Source: Rhizobium rhododendri (GTDB lineage Bacteria; Pseudomonadota; Alphaproteobacteria; Rhizobiales; Rhizobiaceae). From it: 64,000 nucleotides of DNA. Shown here piece by piece: positions 19,614 to 29,062 of the stretch. Position 1 is the first letter of the stretch. Every line of letters begins with the position of its first letter. The position numbers and the translations under genes are program-made. Under the pieces are notes generated by a model. It saw only the letters and a program-made list of their open reading frames with translations, ran no database searches and was not told the DNA's origin. The stretch is from positions 1,364,001 to 1,428,000 of the forward strand of contig NZ_CP117267.1 in assembly GCF_007000325.2 (NCBI RefSeq). The letters are read 5' to 3'.

Positions 19614-20366
19614 ATGGTTGAACTGAGCGCGCAAAACATATCGGTCGCCTTTGCAGGGCTCAAGGCGCTGTCGTCGGTGACGCTCGACATCACGCCCGGA
19701 CATATCAGCGGACTGATCGGCCCGAACGGTGCCGGCAAGACGACGCTCGTCAACGTCCTCACCGGATTTCAGGCGCCGACGGAGGGCGAAGTGAAGCTCG
19801 ATGGAGCATCGCTCAATCGCCTCAAGCCGCATCAGGTGCGCCGCAGGGGCATCGCCCGAACGTTCCAGGGCGGGCGCCTGTTTCGCGACCTCGCGGTCGT
19901 CGACAATCTGGAAGTGACCGGCGTCGGGCTCGGCATGAGCCGGCGCGCCGCCGTCGCCGAAGCTGAGGCCATGCTCGACTGGATGGGCATCGGATCGCTC
20001 GGTTCGCGTATCGCCGGAACGCTTCCCTACACGGACGAGCGCCGGGTCGCTATCGGCCGCGCGCTGATGGGCCGCCCAGCCTACATCCTTCTCGACGAGC
20101 CCGCCGCCGGCATGAGCAGCCAGGAGGCGGCCGACTTGTCGTCCCTTGTGCGCAAGATCGCCCGCGAACTCGGCTGCGGCGTGCTGATCATCGAGCACAA
20201 TGTCGGTCTCGTCCTCGGTCTCTGCGACCACATCGTCGTGCTCGATTCCGGTGCTGTCATAGAGGAGGGGACACCGGCTGCGATCCGCAACAGCGAAAAG
20301 GTCCGCCACGCCTACATGGGGACCGCTGCTGACACACCGCTACCGGTCGTGGAGGTGCTGCTATGA
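19614..20366 (+). CDS. Branched-chain-type ABC transporter ATPase (LivG-like)
   Basis: A 250-residue ABC ATPase of the LivG group. Walker A is GPNGAGKT, the signature region is degenerate (LPYTDERR, as is usual for LivG), and Walker B/D-loop is LLDEPAAGMSSQE. It should drive uptake through the two permeases downstream. The family takes up branched-chain or other amino acids, amides and urea; the pxp neighbourhood makes pyroglutamate or a similar cyclic amide plausible, by inference. It overlaps the next ATPase gene by four bases (ATGA). No upstream promoter was identified by eye in the 262-base gap. Confidence 0.92.
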   Translation: MVELSAQNISVAFAGLKALSSVTLDITPGHISGLIGPNGAGKTTLVNVLTGFQAPTEGEVKLDGASLNRLKPHQVRRRGIARTFQGGRLFRDLAVVDNLEVTGVGLGMSRRAAVAEAEAMLDWMGIGSLGSRIAGTLPYTDERRVAIGRALMGRPAYILLDEPAAGMSSQEAADLSSLVRKIARELGCGVLIIEHNVGLVLGLCDHIVVLDSGAVIEEGTPAAIRNSEKVRHAYMGTAADTPLPVVEVLL

Positions 20367-21097
20367 GCCTGCTGGTTCTCGCCGATATCGAGGTTCGCTA
20401 CGGTCGCCTGACGGCCGTGCGCGGCGTGTCGTTTTCCATCAGGGATGGTGATACGGTTTTCATTACCGGGCCAAACGGCGCCGGCAAGTCATCGTTGCTC
20501 CGCGCAATTGCCGGCGTCACGCCCGCCTTTGCAGGGACGATCGATTTCGACGGCTACAATATCACCGGCCGCGCGCCGGAGGATATTGCCCGCCTCGGCT
20601 TTTCGCTGGTGCCTGAGGGCCGGGATGTCTTCGGTTCGCTGACCATCGAGGAAAATCTGCTGGTCGGCACCGGAATGAAGGCAAAGGATCGCGGCTGGAA
20701 GGCCAAGGTCGCCGAGGATCTCGAGGCGGTCTACCAGACATTCCCGATGCTGAAGGAACGCCGCAACGGCCAGGCCGGCCTGCTGTCCGGCGGCCAGCAG
20801 CAGATGCTCGTCATCGGCCGGGCGCTGATGACCAATCCGCGCCTTATCGCCATCGACGAGCCGTCGCTCGGGCTGGCGCCCAATATCACCGACCAGGTGT
20901 ACGAGCGGCTGATTGCCCTGCAGGCGCTGCGCAAGTTGACGCTGCTGATCGTTGAACAGAGTTCCACCCGCGCCAATCTCGTCGGCGGTCGAATGCTGCT
21001 GATGCGCGGTGGCGAGATCGTGCTCGACGGCGACGCGCGCGAACTCGGCACCAGCGAGGCCATCCAGGCCGCCTATTTCGGCTACGAGGACAAGTGA
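20363..21097 (+). CDS. Branched-chain-type ABC transporter ATPase (LivF-like)
   Basis: A 244-residue ABC ATPase of the LivF type. Walker A GPNGAGKSS, the canonical LSGGQQQ signature and IDEPSLGLAPNIT are all present, so this subunit keeps the signature that its LivG-like partner lacks. It starts inside the end of the preceding gene and stops one base before the first permease start, as in classical liv operons. It probably forms an ATPase heterodimer with the upstream protein. Confidence 0.93.
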   Translation: MSLLVLADIEVRYGRLTAVRGVSFSIRDGDTVFITGPNGAGKSSLLRAIAGVTPAFAGTIDFDGYNITGRAPEDIARLGFSLVPEGRDVFGSLTIEENLLVGTGMKAKDRGWKAKVAEDLEAVYQTFPMLKERRNGQAGLLSGGQQQMLVIGRALMTNPRLIAIDEPSLGLAPNITDQVYERLIALQALRKLTLLIVEQSSTRANLVGGRMLLMRGGEIVLDGDARELGTSEAIQAAYFGYEDK

Positions 21098-21098
21098 G

Positions 21099-22004
21099 AT
21101 GTTGCAGATCGTATTTGACTCGCTGTCACTCGGTTCGCTCTACGCGCTCGGCGCCCTCGGCATCGCGCTGATCTTCGGCGTCATGCGCCTGGTGAATTTC
21201 GCCCACGGGGACGTCATCGCCTTCTGCGTCTTCGCATTGCTCTGGCCATCCACGGATGCGATGGCCATCGTCTTTGCCGGAAACCTGCCATGGTACCTGC
21301 TGGTGCCGCTGGTGCTTGCTACCGGTGCTGCGCTGTCGGTCCTCTGCGAAGTCGTCGTCTTCCGCCGTTTTCGCCGTGCCAACCCGGCCACCATGATGAT
21401 CGCCTCTTTCGCACTCGGCTTCGTCATCCGCTACTTCCTGCTGATGCTCTTCACGAGCCGCCCGAAGTCGATCTCGCTGCTGCCCATGCTCTCGCAACCG
21501 GTGGAGATCTTCGGCGCCCGGCTGCCTCTGCTGCAGCTGATCACCATCGTCGCGACAGTGTTGATCCTGATCGCCCTTTCGCTCTTCCTGCGCCGCACGA
21601 GGTTCGGGCTGGAAATGCGCGCAGCCGCCGAAAACTTCTCGATGGCACGGATGCTCGGGGTGAGGGCCAACCGGGTGATCATGGGGGCCTTCGCATTGTC
21701 CGGAGCGCTGGCTGGCGCAATCTCGCTGATCTTCGTCTGCCAGACAGGCACCGCCGATATCCAGATGGGTGGGGCGATCATGCTGATGGCATTCATCGCA
21801 ACCGTGATCGGCGGCCTCGGCAGTCTTCCGGGTGCAGTGCTTGCCGGCTTCCTGCTGGGTGCTGCCTCCGTCATCATGCAGGTGGTGTTGCCGATCGATG
21901 CGCGTCCGTTCCGTGATGCCTTCGTCTATGGCGCCGTCATCCTCGTCCTCCTCTTCCGTCCGCAAGGTCTGATCGCCGCGCGCGGCACCAAGGAAAGGGT
22001 CTGA
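21099..22004 (+). CDS. Branched-chain-type ABC transporter permease (LivH-like)
   Basis: A 301-residue inner-membrane permease of the LivH/BPD_transp_2 family with about eight hydrophobic segments and the typical GALGIALIFGVMRLVNFAHGDVI N-terminus, and ATVIGGLGSLPGAVLAG later. The ATG at 21099 begins the conserved MLQIVFDSLSLGSLYALG; a longer frame from 21009 is the shadow of the LivF-like gene. The spacing to the second permease is three bases. Confidence 0.93.
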   Translation: MLQIVFDSLSLGSLYALGALGIALIFGVMRLVNFAHGDVIAFCVFALLWPSTDAMAIVFAGNLPWYLLVPLVLATGAALSVLCEVVVFRRFRRANPATMMIASFALGFVIRYFLLMLFTSRPKSISLLPMLSQPVEIFGARLPLLQLITIVATVLILIALSLFLRRTRFGLEMRAAAENFSMARMLGVRANRVIMGAFALSGALAGAISLIFVCQTGTADIQMGGAIMLMAFIATVIGGLGSLPGAVLAGFLLGAASVIMQVVLPIDARPFRDAFVYGAVILVLLFRPQGLIAARGTKERV

Positions 22005-22007
22005 TCC

Positions 22008-23090
22008 ATGACCACTGCTACCGCTCCCGCCTTGCCGGCCGAACTGGCATCGCCGCGCAAGCCCGCACCCTTCGCGCTCGCCCGGAGCACGATCATGACG
22101 CCGATCCTGCTGTCTCTGCTCATGCTGGCGATCGCCGTGCTGACCGTCATGACCGGCTCGCGTCCGTTCAACCAGGCGGTGATCGATGTCTTCGTCCGCA
22201 TCACCCTGGTCGTCGGGCTCTATATCTTCATCGGCAACTCCGGGGTCCTCAGCTTCGGCCATATCGGATTTACCTGCATGGGTGCCTATGCCGCAGCGTG
22301 GCTGACCATCAGCCCGATGATGAAGAAGAGCGCGCTTCCGGGCTTGCCCGGGTGGCTGCTCGAGACGCGTCTTCCATACTGGGAGTCTGCGATCATCGCG
22401 GCGATCTTTGCCGGGCTGGCGGCCTTGGTGTTCGGGCGGGTGCTGATGCGCCTGTCGGGCATTGCAGCCTCGATCGCCACCTTCGCGATGCTGGCGATGA
22501 TCAATACCATCTACTCCAACTGGCAGGACGTCACCGGCGCGACGTCGTCGGTGGTGGGCATTCCCATCGTCCGCCTCATCTGGCCTTACGTGGGTGCTGC
22601 CGTCCTCGCCATCTTCATCGCTTGGGCCCATGCCATCTCCCGCTCGGGACTGGCCTTGCGCGCCGCCCGCGACGAGCCGACCGCAGCAGCGGCCTCGGGC
22701 GTCGACATCCCGAAGGAACGGTTGGTCGCGTTTACCATCTCAGGCGTGGTCATGGGTCTCGGAGGCGCTCTGATGGCGCATTCGATCGGCGTCGTCACGC
22801 CCGACAATTTCTACCTCGGCCTCACCTTCATCACGCTTTCCATGCTCGTCGTCGGCGGCATGAGCAGCCTTTCCGGCGCGGTGATCGGCGTGGTCCTTCT
22901 CTCTGCCCTCATCCAGGCTCTGCGCTGGCTGGAGGCGGGTGTCCCCGTGGGCACAGTCACCCTCGCTCTTCCCAAGGGGCTCCAGGAGATCGCCCTCGGT
23001 GTCATCATGATCGTAATTCTCGCGCTTCGTCCTGCCGGCTTGATAGGCAATCGCGAGATCACGTTTTTCAGGCGTAAACATAACAAATAG
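22008..23090 (+). CDS. Branched-chain-type ABC transporter permease (LivM-like)
   Basis: A 360-residue permease of the LivM type, with about ten hydrophobic segments and the NSGVLSFGHIGFTCMGAYAAAW and ARDEPTAAAASGVDIPKERLVAFTISG regions characteristic of this family. The first 30 residues are variable and probably cytoplasmic. It pairs with the LivH-like permease to form the channel. It is followed by the binding protein gene after 41 bases. Confidence 0.93.
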   Translation: MTTATAPALPAELASPRKPAPFALARSTIMTPILLSLLMLAIAVLTVMTGSRPFNQAVIDVFVRITLVVGLYIFIGNSGVLSFGHIGFTCMGAYAAAWLTISPMMKKSALPGLPGWLLETRLPYWESAIIAAIFAGLAALVFGRVLMRLSGIAASIATFAMLAMINTIYSNWQDVTGATSSVVGIPIVRLIWPYVGAAVLAIFIAWAHAISRSGLALRAARDEPTAAAASGVDIPKERLVAFTISGVVMGLGGALMAHSIGVVTPDNFYLGLTFITLSMLVVGGMSSLSGAVIGVVLLSALIQALRWLEAGVPVGTVTLALPKGLQEIALGVIMIVILALRPAGLIGNREITFFRRKHNK

Positions 23091-23131
23091 CCGACGAGGA
23101 CAACAATCGTCAGGCAATAAAGGAGCAGCTA

Positions 23132-24334
23132 ATGGAATACGTAAGAAGACTATTTGCAGCAGTTCTGGCCACGGCATTCGCCGCGGCCGCAGTTCCGGCC
23201 ATGGCCGACGACAGCAAGATCGTTGTCGGCTTTGCGACGGCCGCATCCGGCTTCATGCAGGCTTACGACAAGCCCGCAACCGATGCCGCGATGATCCGCA
23301 TCGACGAGATCAACGCTGCCGGCGGCCTGCTCGGCAAGAAGATCGAAGTCGTATCGGCCGACACGAAATCCGACCGTGCAGAAGGCGCCAAGGCCGGCCT
23401 GTCGGTCATCGACCAGGGCGCAAGTCTGGTGGTCGTTTCCTGCGACTACGATTTCGGGGCACCGGCAGCGCTGGCCGCCGAAGATGCCGGACTGGTGTCG
23501 TTCTTCCTTTGCGCGGAATCGGTCAAAGCCGGTATCCAGGGCGTCGGCAAGCACAGCTTCTCGGCTTCCGTGCTGGCAGCGGTGCAGGGCGCGACGATGG
23601 CCGAATGGGCCTTCAAGGAAAAGAAGGCCCAGACCTTCTACCGCCTGCTCGACACCTGGACGGAATACAACAAGGGCATCTGCGACGGCTTCGACTGGAT
23701 GATGCCGAAGCTCGAAGCCCAGGGCGCCAAGCTCGTGGGCCAGGATACCTTCAAGAACGAAGATGCCTCGATCGCCGCCCAGATCACCCGCATCAAGTCG
23801 CTCCCCAAGGAGCCTGACGCCATCATGCTCTGCACGATGATGCCGGGCGCCGTCTCGGCGATCAAGCAGATCCGCGCCGCCGGTATCAACTCGATGATCC
23901 TCAACGGCTCCGGCGTCGATGGCAGCTACTGGCTGTCGGCCGTGCCGGACCTTTCGAACTTCTACACGCCGGTTCAGGGGTCCATCTACGGCGACGACCC
24001 AAATCCCGATGTGCAGAAATTCAATGCCGTCTATAAGAAGAAGACCGGCACGGATCCTTCCAGCCAGTATGTCTATCCCGGCTATTCGATGATCGACGTC
24101 TGGGCCAAGGCCGTCCAGCGCGCAGGCACGACCGATGCCGACGCGGTGGTTGCCGAACTCGAGAAGATGAAGGACGAGCCGACGCTCTTTGGACCGCGCA
24201 CCTTCACCGCCGAACTGCACCACCAGAACAAGGCGCGCTACCTGATCGTCGAAACCAAGAACGGCAAGCCCGGCGTCGTCGGCAACTGGACGATCTCCGA
24301 GCCAGTTCCAATGGAAGCTTTGGTCAAGAAATAA
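23132..24334 (+). CDS. ABC transporter substrate-binding protein (Leu/Ile/Val-BP family)
   Basis: A 400-residue periplasmic binding protein of the LivJ/K (type I, Peripla_BP_6) family. A clear signal peptide is present, with hydrophobic FAAVLATAFAAAAVPAMA and cleavage before DDSK. The mature domain begins IVVGFATAASGFMQAYDK. It is the last gene of the transporter run, with AAAGGAG upstream and a rho-independent terminator downstream. The ligand is unknown; association with pxp genes suggests a pyroglutamate-like or other lactam or amide compound. Confidence 0.93.
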   Translation: MEYVRRLFAAVLATAFAAAAVPAMADDSKIVVGFATAASGFMQAYDKPATDAAMIRIDEINAAGGLLGKKIEVVSADTKSDRAEGAKAGLSVIDQGASLVVVSCDYDFGAPAALAAEDAGLVSFFLCAESVKAGIQGVGKHSFSASVLAAVQGATMAEWAFKEKKAQTFYRLLDTWTEYNKGICDGFDWMMPKLEAQGAKLVGQDTFKNEDASIAAQITRIKSLPKEPDAIMLCTMMPGAVSAIKQIRAAGINSMILNGSGVDGSYWLSAVPDLSNFYTPVQGSIYGDDPNPDVQKFNAVYKKKTGTDPSSQYVYPGYSMIDVWAKAVQRAGTTDADAVVAELEKMKDEPTLFGPRTFTAELHHQNKARYLIVETKNGKPGVVGNWTISEPVPMEALVKK

Positions 24335-24367
24335 CGACCCACCACCGGGTCTGACCCCCCAAAACCA

Positions 24368-24401
24368 AAAAGCCCGACCGCCTCCAAGCGGCCGGGCTTT
24401 T
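24368..24401 (+). terminator. Rho-independent terminator after the ABC operon
   Basis: A 14-base stem (with one mismatch) runs from 24368 to 24381 and pairs with 24388-24401; the loop is six bases, the stem is GC-rich and the 3' arm ends in TTTT. It starts 34 bases after the binding-protein stop and closes the pxp-to-ABC block. Confidence 0.85.
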
Positions 24402-24485
24402 CAAGTTCTGCTACGGAGAAAAGTGTGACGCGGGCTTACCGAAGCTACGCCGAGAGCCGGCCAGGCGGCGGACGTTGATCCCGCG

Positions 24486-24599
24486 CTAAATCTCACATCT
24501 CAGTCGCCGCCCATGGCCACGCTGGCAACAACGGGCAGGGGTCCTTTGCGCAATATCCTGGCGTTCGGCCATGTCGAGCTGCGAGTAGGTGCGTTTCAT
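24486..24599 (-). pseudogene. IS30-type transposase N-terminal remnant
   Basis: A 37-codon minus-strand frame beginning MKRTYSQLDMAERQDIA, which matches the N-terminal start of IS30-family transposases (RTYSQLDLxERxxIA). After about 17 residues the similarity stops and the frame ends at a stop codon, so only the helix-turn-helix beginning remains. No inverted terminal repeats or remaining transposase are visible. It lies in the 424-base gap between the ABC operon and the PhnP-like gene. The rest of that gap holds the terminator and no other feature I can support. Confidence 0.5.
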
Positions 24600-24758
24600 G
24601 TCCCATTCCTTACAAGCGATAAACCATTGTTATCTATTGCAAGTCGCACTTCATCCTTGAACCCACCCCGCTAAATACAAAAGTTGGATAAGATAGATTA
24701 TGGAACTGATGTGGATAGCCACATACTACCAAACCCCGCACCCATCGCAGATCCACGG

Positions 24759-25580
24759 CTACTCCGGCGTGTCGATCTCGAACTCGAAGCTCATCTGGTC
24801 GTAGGCCGGTTCGACGTTGGCTGGTGTTTCTCTGAGAACGGTGGCGTAGTCGAGCGGTGTGTGCATGTGGGTCAGGATGGCGCGCTGTGGCTTCAGGCGG
24901 CTGATCCAGTCGAGCGATTGCTCCAGCGACAGATGGCTTGGATGGAACCGGTACTGGAGCGCGTCGATGATCAGCACGTCGAGGTTTGCGAGAGCCTGGA
25001 TGGATGCTGGCGGGAAATCGCTGACGTCGCTGCAATATGCGACGTCGCCGATGCGAAAGCCGAGCGACTGGATGTCTCCGTGTTGCTGCAGATGCGACTG
25101 GACATGGATCGGGCCGCCGGCGCCGTCGATTACGAACGCCTGCATATCCTCAATGATGACGGGCGCGACGATCGGCGGGTAATTGCTGCCGGCCGGTGTT
25201 TCCAGGCAATAGCCAAAACCTTGCCGTATGCGGTCCATGGTGACCCTGTCGGCGTGGATCGGAATGCGCTGGTTGTCGATGTGGAAATAGCCGCGCAGGT
25301 CGTCGATGCCATGGATATGGTCGGCGTGTGCGTGGGTGTAAAGCACCGCGTCGATTGCCTCGACCCTGGCGCGGACCATCTGCTCGCGAAAGTCGGGACC
25401 GGTGTCGACAACGACGGTGGTGACGCCACCATCGGCTGCAAACTGTTCGATCAGCAATGCCGCCCGGCTGCGCCTGTTCTTGGGATTGGTAGGGTCGCAG
25501 GCGCCCCAGTCGCCGGTGATGCGCGGAACGCCCGGAGACGATGAGCAGCCGAGAATGGTGAACCGCCGCCTGTAGGTCAC
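24759..25580 (-). CDS. MBL-fold metallohydrolase (PhnP-like phosphodiesterase family)
   Basis: A 273-residue metallo-beta-lactamase-fold hydrolase. Metal motifs are DTGPDF, THAHADHIHGIDDL and the later LTHMH. The sequence resembles PhnP-type phosphoribosyl cyclic phosphodiesterases, but no phn genes are nearby, so the physiological substrate is open. The start is a GTG at 25580, four bases after the TatD stop; a longer frame to 25622 runs into tatD. It is the end of the tmk-holB-metG-tatD run, a conserved rhizobial order. Confidence 0.85.
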   Translation of the reverse strand: MTYRRRFTILGCSSSPGVPRITGDWGACDPTNPKNRRSRAALLIEQFAADGGVTTVVVDTGPDFREQMVRARVEAIDAVLYTHAHADHIHGIDDLRGYFHIDNQRIPIHADRVTMDRIRQGFGYCLETPAGSNYPPIVAPVIIEDMQAFVIDGAGGPIHVQSHLQQHGDIQSLGFRIGDVAYCSDVSDFPPASIQALANLDVLIIDALQYRFHPSHLSLEQSLDWISRLKPQRAILTHMHTPLDYATVLRETPANVEPAYDQMSFEFEIDTPE

Positions 25581-25584
25581 GCCG

Positions 25585-26364
25585 TCAGATCCTCGGCATC
25601 TTCGAAAAAATCCTGAATGCATTCTCGGTCGTCAGCGCCGCTACTTCCGCACTGCTGACGCCGATGGTCTCGGCCAGCACTTCAGCCGTGTTGACGACGT
25701 AGGACGGCTCGTTGCGCTTGCCGCGCCAGCGTTTTGGCGCAAGGTATGGCGCATCGGTCTCGACCAGAAGCCGGTCATGCGGGACGGTCCTGGCCACTGC
25801 GCGCAGTTCCTCGGATTTGGGGAAAGTCAGGATGCCGGAGAACGAGATATAGCCGCCGAGCGCGACGCCCGTGGCTGCCAGATCGGCACCCGCCGAGAAA
25901 CAGTGCAGGATGAAGGGGAAGGCGCCCTTCCCTGTTTCCTCGGTCAGGATTTCAGCCATGTCGTCGTCGGCGCTGCGACTATGGATGACAAGCGGCAGGC
26001 CGGTTTCGCGCGCCGCAGCGATATGTCGGAGAAAGCCGGTGCGCTGATCTTCAGGCTTCACGGTGTCGTAGAAATAGTCGAGCCCGGCCTCGCCGATGGC
26101 CACCACCTTCGGATGGCGCGACAGCCGAACGAGATCCTCGACCTCGATGTCGAGCTCCTCGTCGGCATTGTTCGGGTGCGTGCCGACGGAGCAAAACACC
26201 GACGGATAGGCGTCGGTGATCGCCAGCAGGCTGTCCAGCTTGGCGACCCGCGTCGAGATCGTCACCATCTGGCCGACGCCGGATGCGTGGGCACGCGCCA
26301 CGATGGCATCGCGCTCATCGGCGAAATCGGCAAAATCGAGGTGGCAGTGGGTATCGACCAGCAT
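25585..26364 (-). CDS. tatD: TatD-family metal-dependent DNase/hydrolase
   Basis: A 259-residue TatD-type hydrolase with the N-terminal DTHCHLDF metal-binding motif, GEAGLDYFYD, LPLVIHSRSADDD and HCFSAGADLA, ending with ETDAPYLAPKRWRGKRNEPS. This fits the YcfH/TatD DNase family (amidohydrolase fold, TIM barrel). It sits six bases downstream of metG and four bases before the PhnP-like gene, so it is in one transcription unit. The substrates in vivo are likely nucleic acid ends. Confidence 0.93.
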   Translation of the reverse strand: MLVDTHCHLDFADFADERDAIVARAHASGVGQMVTISTRVAKLDSLLAITDAYPSVFCSVGTHPNNADEELDIEVEDLVRLSRHPKVVAIGEAGLDYFYDTVKPEDQRTGFLRHIAAARETGLPLVIHSRSADDDMAEILTEETGKGAFPFILHCFSAGADLAATGVALGGYISFSGILTFPKSEELRAVARTVPHDRLLVETDAPYLAPKRWRGKRNEPSYVVNTAEVLAETIGVSSAEVAALTTENAFRIFSKMPRI

Positions 26365-26370
26365 TTCGTC

Positions 26371-27933
26371 CTAAGCCTCCGGCGCCACGTAGCGCGGGAA
26401 TACCGGCTTCGGTGCCTCCAGCGGGGTGCCCGGCACGAGACGACCCGCCTCGCCCAGCGCCGCAAAATCACGTTTGTCCGCAGGCGCTGCTACGAGGTCC
26501 AGCAGCTTGACTGCCGAATCCGGCACGAACGGCTGCAGCAGGATCGCAATCTGGCGAACCACCTCGGCGGTCACGTAAAGGACTGTTCCCATACGGACAA
26601 AATCGGTCTTCTTCAGCGCCCAGGGCTCCTGGCCGGCAAAGTACCGGTCGGTTTCAGACACGACGGCGATGATGGCCGCCAGTGCCCGGTGGATCATCTG
26701 CTTGCCCATCTCGTCGCGGGTGATATCGGCCAGGGCATCGACTTGCGCCAGCATCGCCTTGTCCTCATCTCTCAGAGGCCCAAATTCCGGAATTTTTCCG
26801 TCGCAATTCTTGACGATCATCGACAGCGAACGGCTGGCGAGGTTACCGATGCCGTTGGCAAGATCGGCGTTGATGCGTGTGCCGATGGCGTCTTCGCTGC
26901 AATTGCCGTCTTGCCCGAACGAGATTTCGCGCATCAGGAAATAGCGGATCGGGTCGAGGCCGAAATGGGCAATTAGCTCGAACGGATCGAGCACATTGCC
27001 GAGCGACTTCGACATCTTCTCTCCACCCTTGGCAAGCACGAAGCCATGGGCAAAGATCCGCTTCGGCAGCGGCAACCCGGCCGACATCAGGAACGCCGGC
27101 CAGTAGACGGCGTGGAAGCGTATGATGTCCTTGCCGATCACATGCACGTCGGCCGGCCAGAATTTTGCGCGCGGGCCGTTAGGGTCTTCCAGATAGCCTG
27201 TCGCGGTCAGGTAGTTGGTGAGCGCATCGACCCAGACATACATGACATGTGCGGGATCGTTCGGCACCTTGATGCCCCAGTCGAAGGTGGTGCGCGAGAT
27301 CGACAGGTCGCGCAGCCCCGATTTGACGAAGGACATCACCTCGTTGCGGCGCTCGGAGGGGCCTATGAAATCGGGATCGCTTTCGTAGAGCGCCAGCAGC
27401 TTGTCCTGGTACTGCGACAGGCGGAAGAAATAGCTTTCCTCCTGCACCCATTCGACGACCGTTCCCTGCGGCCCGTAGCGCAAACCGTCGGCGCGCTTCT
27501 CGGTTTCGTTTTCCTGGTAATAGGCCTCGTCGCGCACGGAATACCAGCCGGCGTAGGAATCCTTGTAGATGTCGCCATTCTCGGCCATCCGGTTCCAGAT
27601 GTCGCGCGAAGTCTGGTGGTGACGCTCTTCCGTCGTGCGGATGAAGTCGTCGTTCGATGAATTCAGCAGCTTGCCCATCGCACGGAACTCGTCCGAGTTT
27701 CGCAATGCCAGCGCCTCCGGGGCAATCCCCTCGAGCTTTGCTGTCTGCTGCATCTTCTGGCCGTGCTCGTCGGTGCCGGTGAGAAAAAACACCTCGCGCC
27801 CGTCCAGCCGCTGGTAGCGGGCCAGCGCATCCGTGGCGATCAGCTCATAGGCATGGCCGATATGCGGCCGGCCGTTGGGATAGGCGATCGCGGTTGTGAT
27901 GTAGAATGGGGAAGTGTCTTTCATCGGCGGCAT
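26371..27933 (-). CDS. metG: Methionyl-tRNA synthetase
   Basis: MetRS charges tRNA-Met. The 520-residue protein has the class I HIGH motif at residues 24-27 (PHIGHAYE), the KMSKS loop ([10 protein letters not shown]) and a helical anticodon-binding region at the C-terminus, ending at residue 520. There is no C-terminal tRNA-binding (EMAP-like) domain, as in alphaproteobacterial short MetRS. Alternative start MKDTSPFY at 27924 cannot be excluded. It is in the tmk-holB-metG-tatD order conserved in Rhizobiales. Confidence 0.97.
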   Translation of the reverse strand: MPPMKDTSPFYITTAIAYPNGRPHIGHAYELIATDALARYQRLDGREVFFLTGTDEHGQKMQQTAKLEGIAPEALALRNSDEFRAMGKLLNSSNDDFIRTTEERHHQTSRDIWNRMAENGDIYKDSYAGWYSVRDEAYYQENETEKRADGLRYGPQGTVVEWVQEESYFFRLSQYQDKLLALYESDPDFIGPSERRNEVMSFVKSGLRDLSISRTTFDWGIKVPNDPAHVMYVWVDALTNYLTATGYLEDPNGPRAKFWPADVHVIGKDIIRFHAVYWPAFLMSAGLPLPKRIFAHGFVLAKGGEKMSKSLGNVLDPFELIAHFGLDPIRYFLMREISFGQDGNCSEDAIGTRINADLANGIGNLASRSLSMIVKNCDGKIPEFGPLRDEDKAMLAQVDALADITRDEMGKQMIHRALAAIIAVVSETDRYFAGQEPWALKKTDFVRMGTVLYVTAEVVRQIAILLQPFVPDSAVKLLDLVAAPADKRDFAALGEAGRLVPGTPLEAPKPVFPRYVAPEA

Positions 27934-28042
27934 CGAGCCCGTCTTGTTATGTTTGAAGAAGCTGCGTCGCTATTATCGCAAGTCGCACCGCAGCGAAACC
28001 TTGAAGTTTGGCGCCAGCGTCGATCGACCCGGCAGGAGGCGA

Positions 28043-29062
28043 CTACAGCTGCTGTTTGAGATCGCCCAGCACGGTTAATATGGTCTGCTTGCGATCGAGA
28101 TTGTAGGCCTGCGACACTATCAGCCGTTCGGTGACGTCAGAATGAAGCCGCGACATCCGCTCGGCGTCCACCACCCGGCCTTCGAGTGCCGCCTGGCGCG
28201 CCCGTGCCATGATGTCGTCCTCGATCTGGGAGACGAAGAAATCGAAGATCGTTTCGCTCTCCCGGCCCGACAGCACGTCCGCGAGCTTGTGCATCGCCTT
28301 GCGCGCTGCAGGCCCGTCGGAAGCCACCACCTGGCGGTAGGCCGCGACAATGTCCGCGCCACCGTAGTTGATGAGCTTCAGCGCCTCGCTGACGCTCCCC
28401 TTGGCATCGCGCAAAAGGTTGGCATCGGCGGCGATGTCGAGATTGGACAAAGCCGCTGCCAGCGCTTCATCACTAAGCGGTGACAGGCGCAATGGCAGGC
28501 ATCGCGAGCGTATGGTCGGCAGAAGCTTGCCGGGCGCGTGCGACAGCACCAGGAACAGCGCCCGCTTAGGCGGCTCCTCGAGTATTTTCAGGATGGCGTT
28601 TGCAGCGCTGCGGTTCATGTCGTCGGCGGGGTCGATGATAACGATGCGCCAGTTGCCGGTGCCCGACGTCTGCGAGAAGAATTTACCGGCCCTCCTGACC
28701 TCGTCGACGGTGATTGCCGATTTCACCTTGCCGGTCTTCTCGTCGACAGGGCGCGCCAGATAGAGAAGGTTGTGAGACGCGCCTGAAGCGATGGCATGGC
28801 TGACGACAGAGGCCGCATCGGGATCGGCGATCTCGCCCGGCGCCATCAGCGGATCGGGATGCGACAGCACATGATTGGCAAAGCGGAAGGCCAGCGTCGC
28901 CTTGCCGATGCCCTCCGGCCCCTCGATCAGGATGGCATGGTGGCCCTTGCCGGAACGATAGGACTGGGCCAGGAACGCATCTGCCTCCGCATGGCCGAAA
29001 AGCCTGGTATTTTCCATCGGAGCAATGGCGCCGTCCAGCACGCCGGGCCGTTCGTCGCTCAT
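28043..29062 (-). CDS. holB: DNA polymerase III subunit delta prime
   Basis: A 339-residue clamp-loader protein of the DnaX/HolB AAA+ family. The P-loop [17 protein letters not shown] and the [35 protein letters not shown] sensor region are clear. It carries no recognisable zinc-finger cysteines, as is usual for alphaproteobacterial HolB. The start overlaps the tmk stop by four bases (ATGA), so tmk and holB are translationally coupled. It is an essential part of the replication clamp loader. Confidence 0.93.
   Translation of the reverse strand: MSDERPGVLDGAIAPMENTRLFGHAEADAFLAQSYRSGKGHHAILIEGPEGIGKATLAFRFANHVLSHPDPLMAPGEIADPDAASVVSHAIASGASHNLLYLARPVDEKTGKVKSAITVDEVRRAGKFFSQTSGTGNWRIVIIDPADDMNRSAANAILKILEEPPKRALFLVLSHAPGKLLPTIRSRCLPLRLSPLSDEALAAALSNLDIAADANLLRDAKGSVSEALKLINYGGADIVAAYRQVVASDGPAARKAMHKLADVLSGRESETIFDFFVSQIEDDIMARARQAALEGRVVDAERMSRLHSDVTERLIVSQAYNLDRKQTILTVLGDLKQQL

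Noticed and set aside
21126..22631. Minus-strand 501-residue open frame
   Set aside because: Antisense to the two ABC permeases, and its product is extremely Asp/Arg/His-rich with no recognisable motif.
25777..26976. Plus-strand 399-residue open frame
   Set aside because: Antisense to tatD and metG, no motif; shadow.
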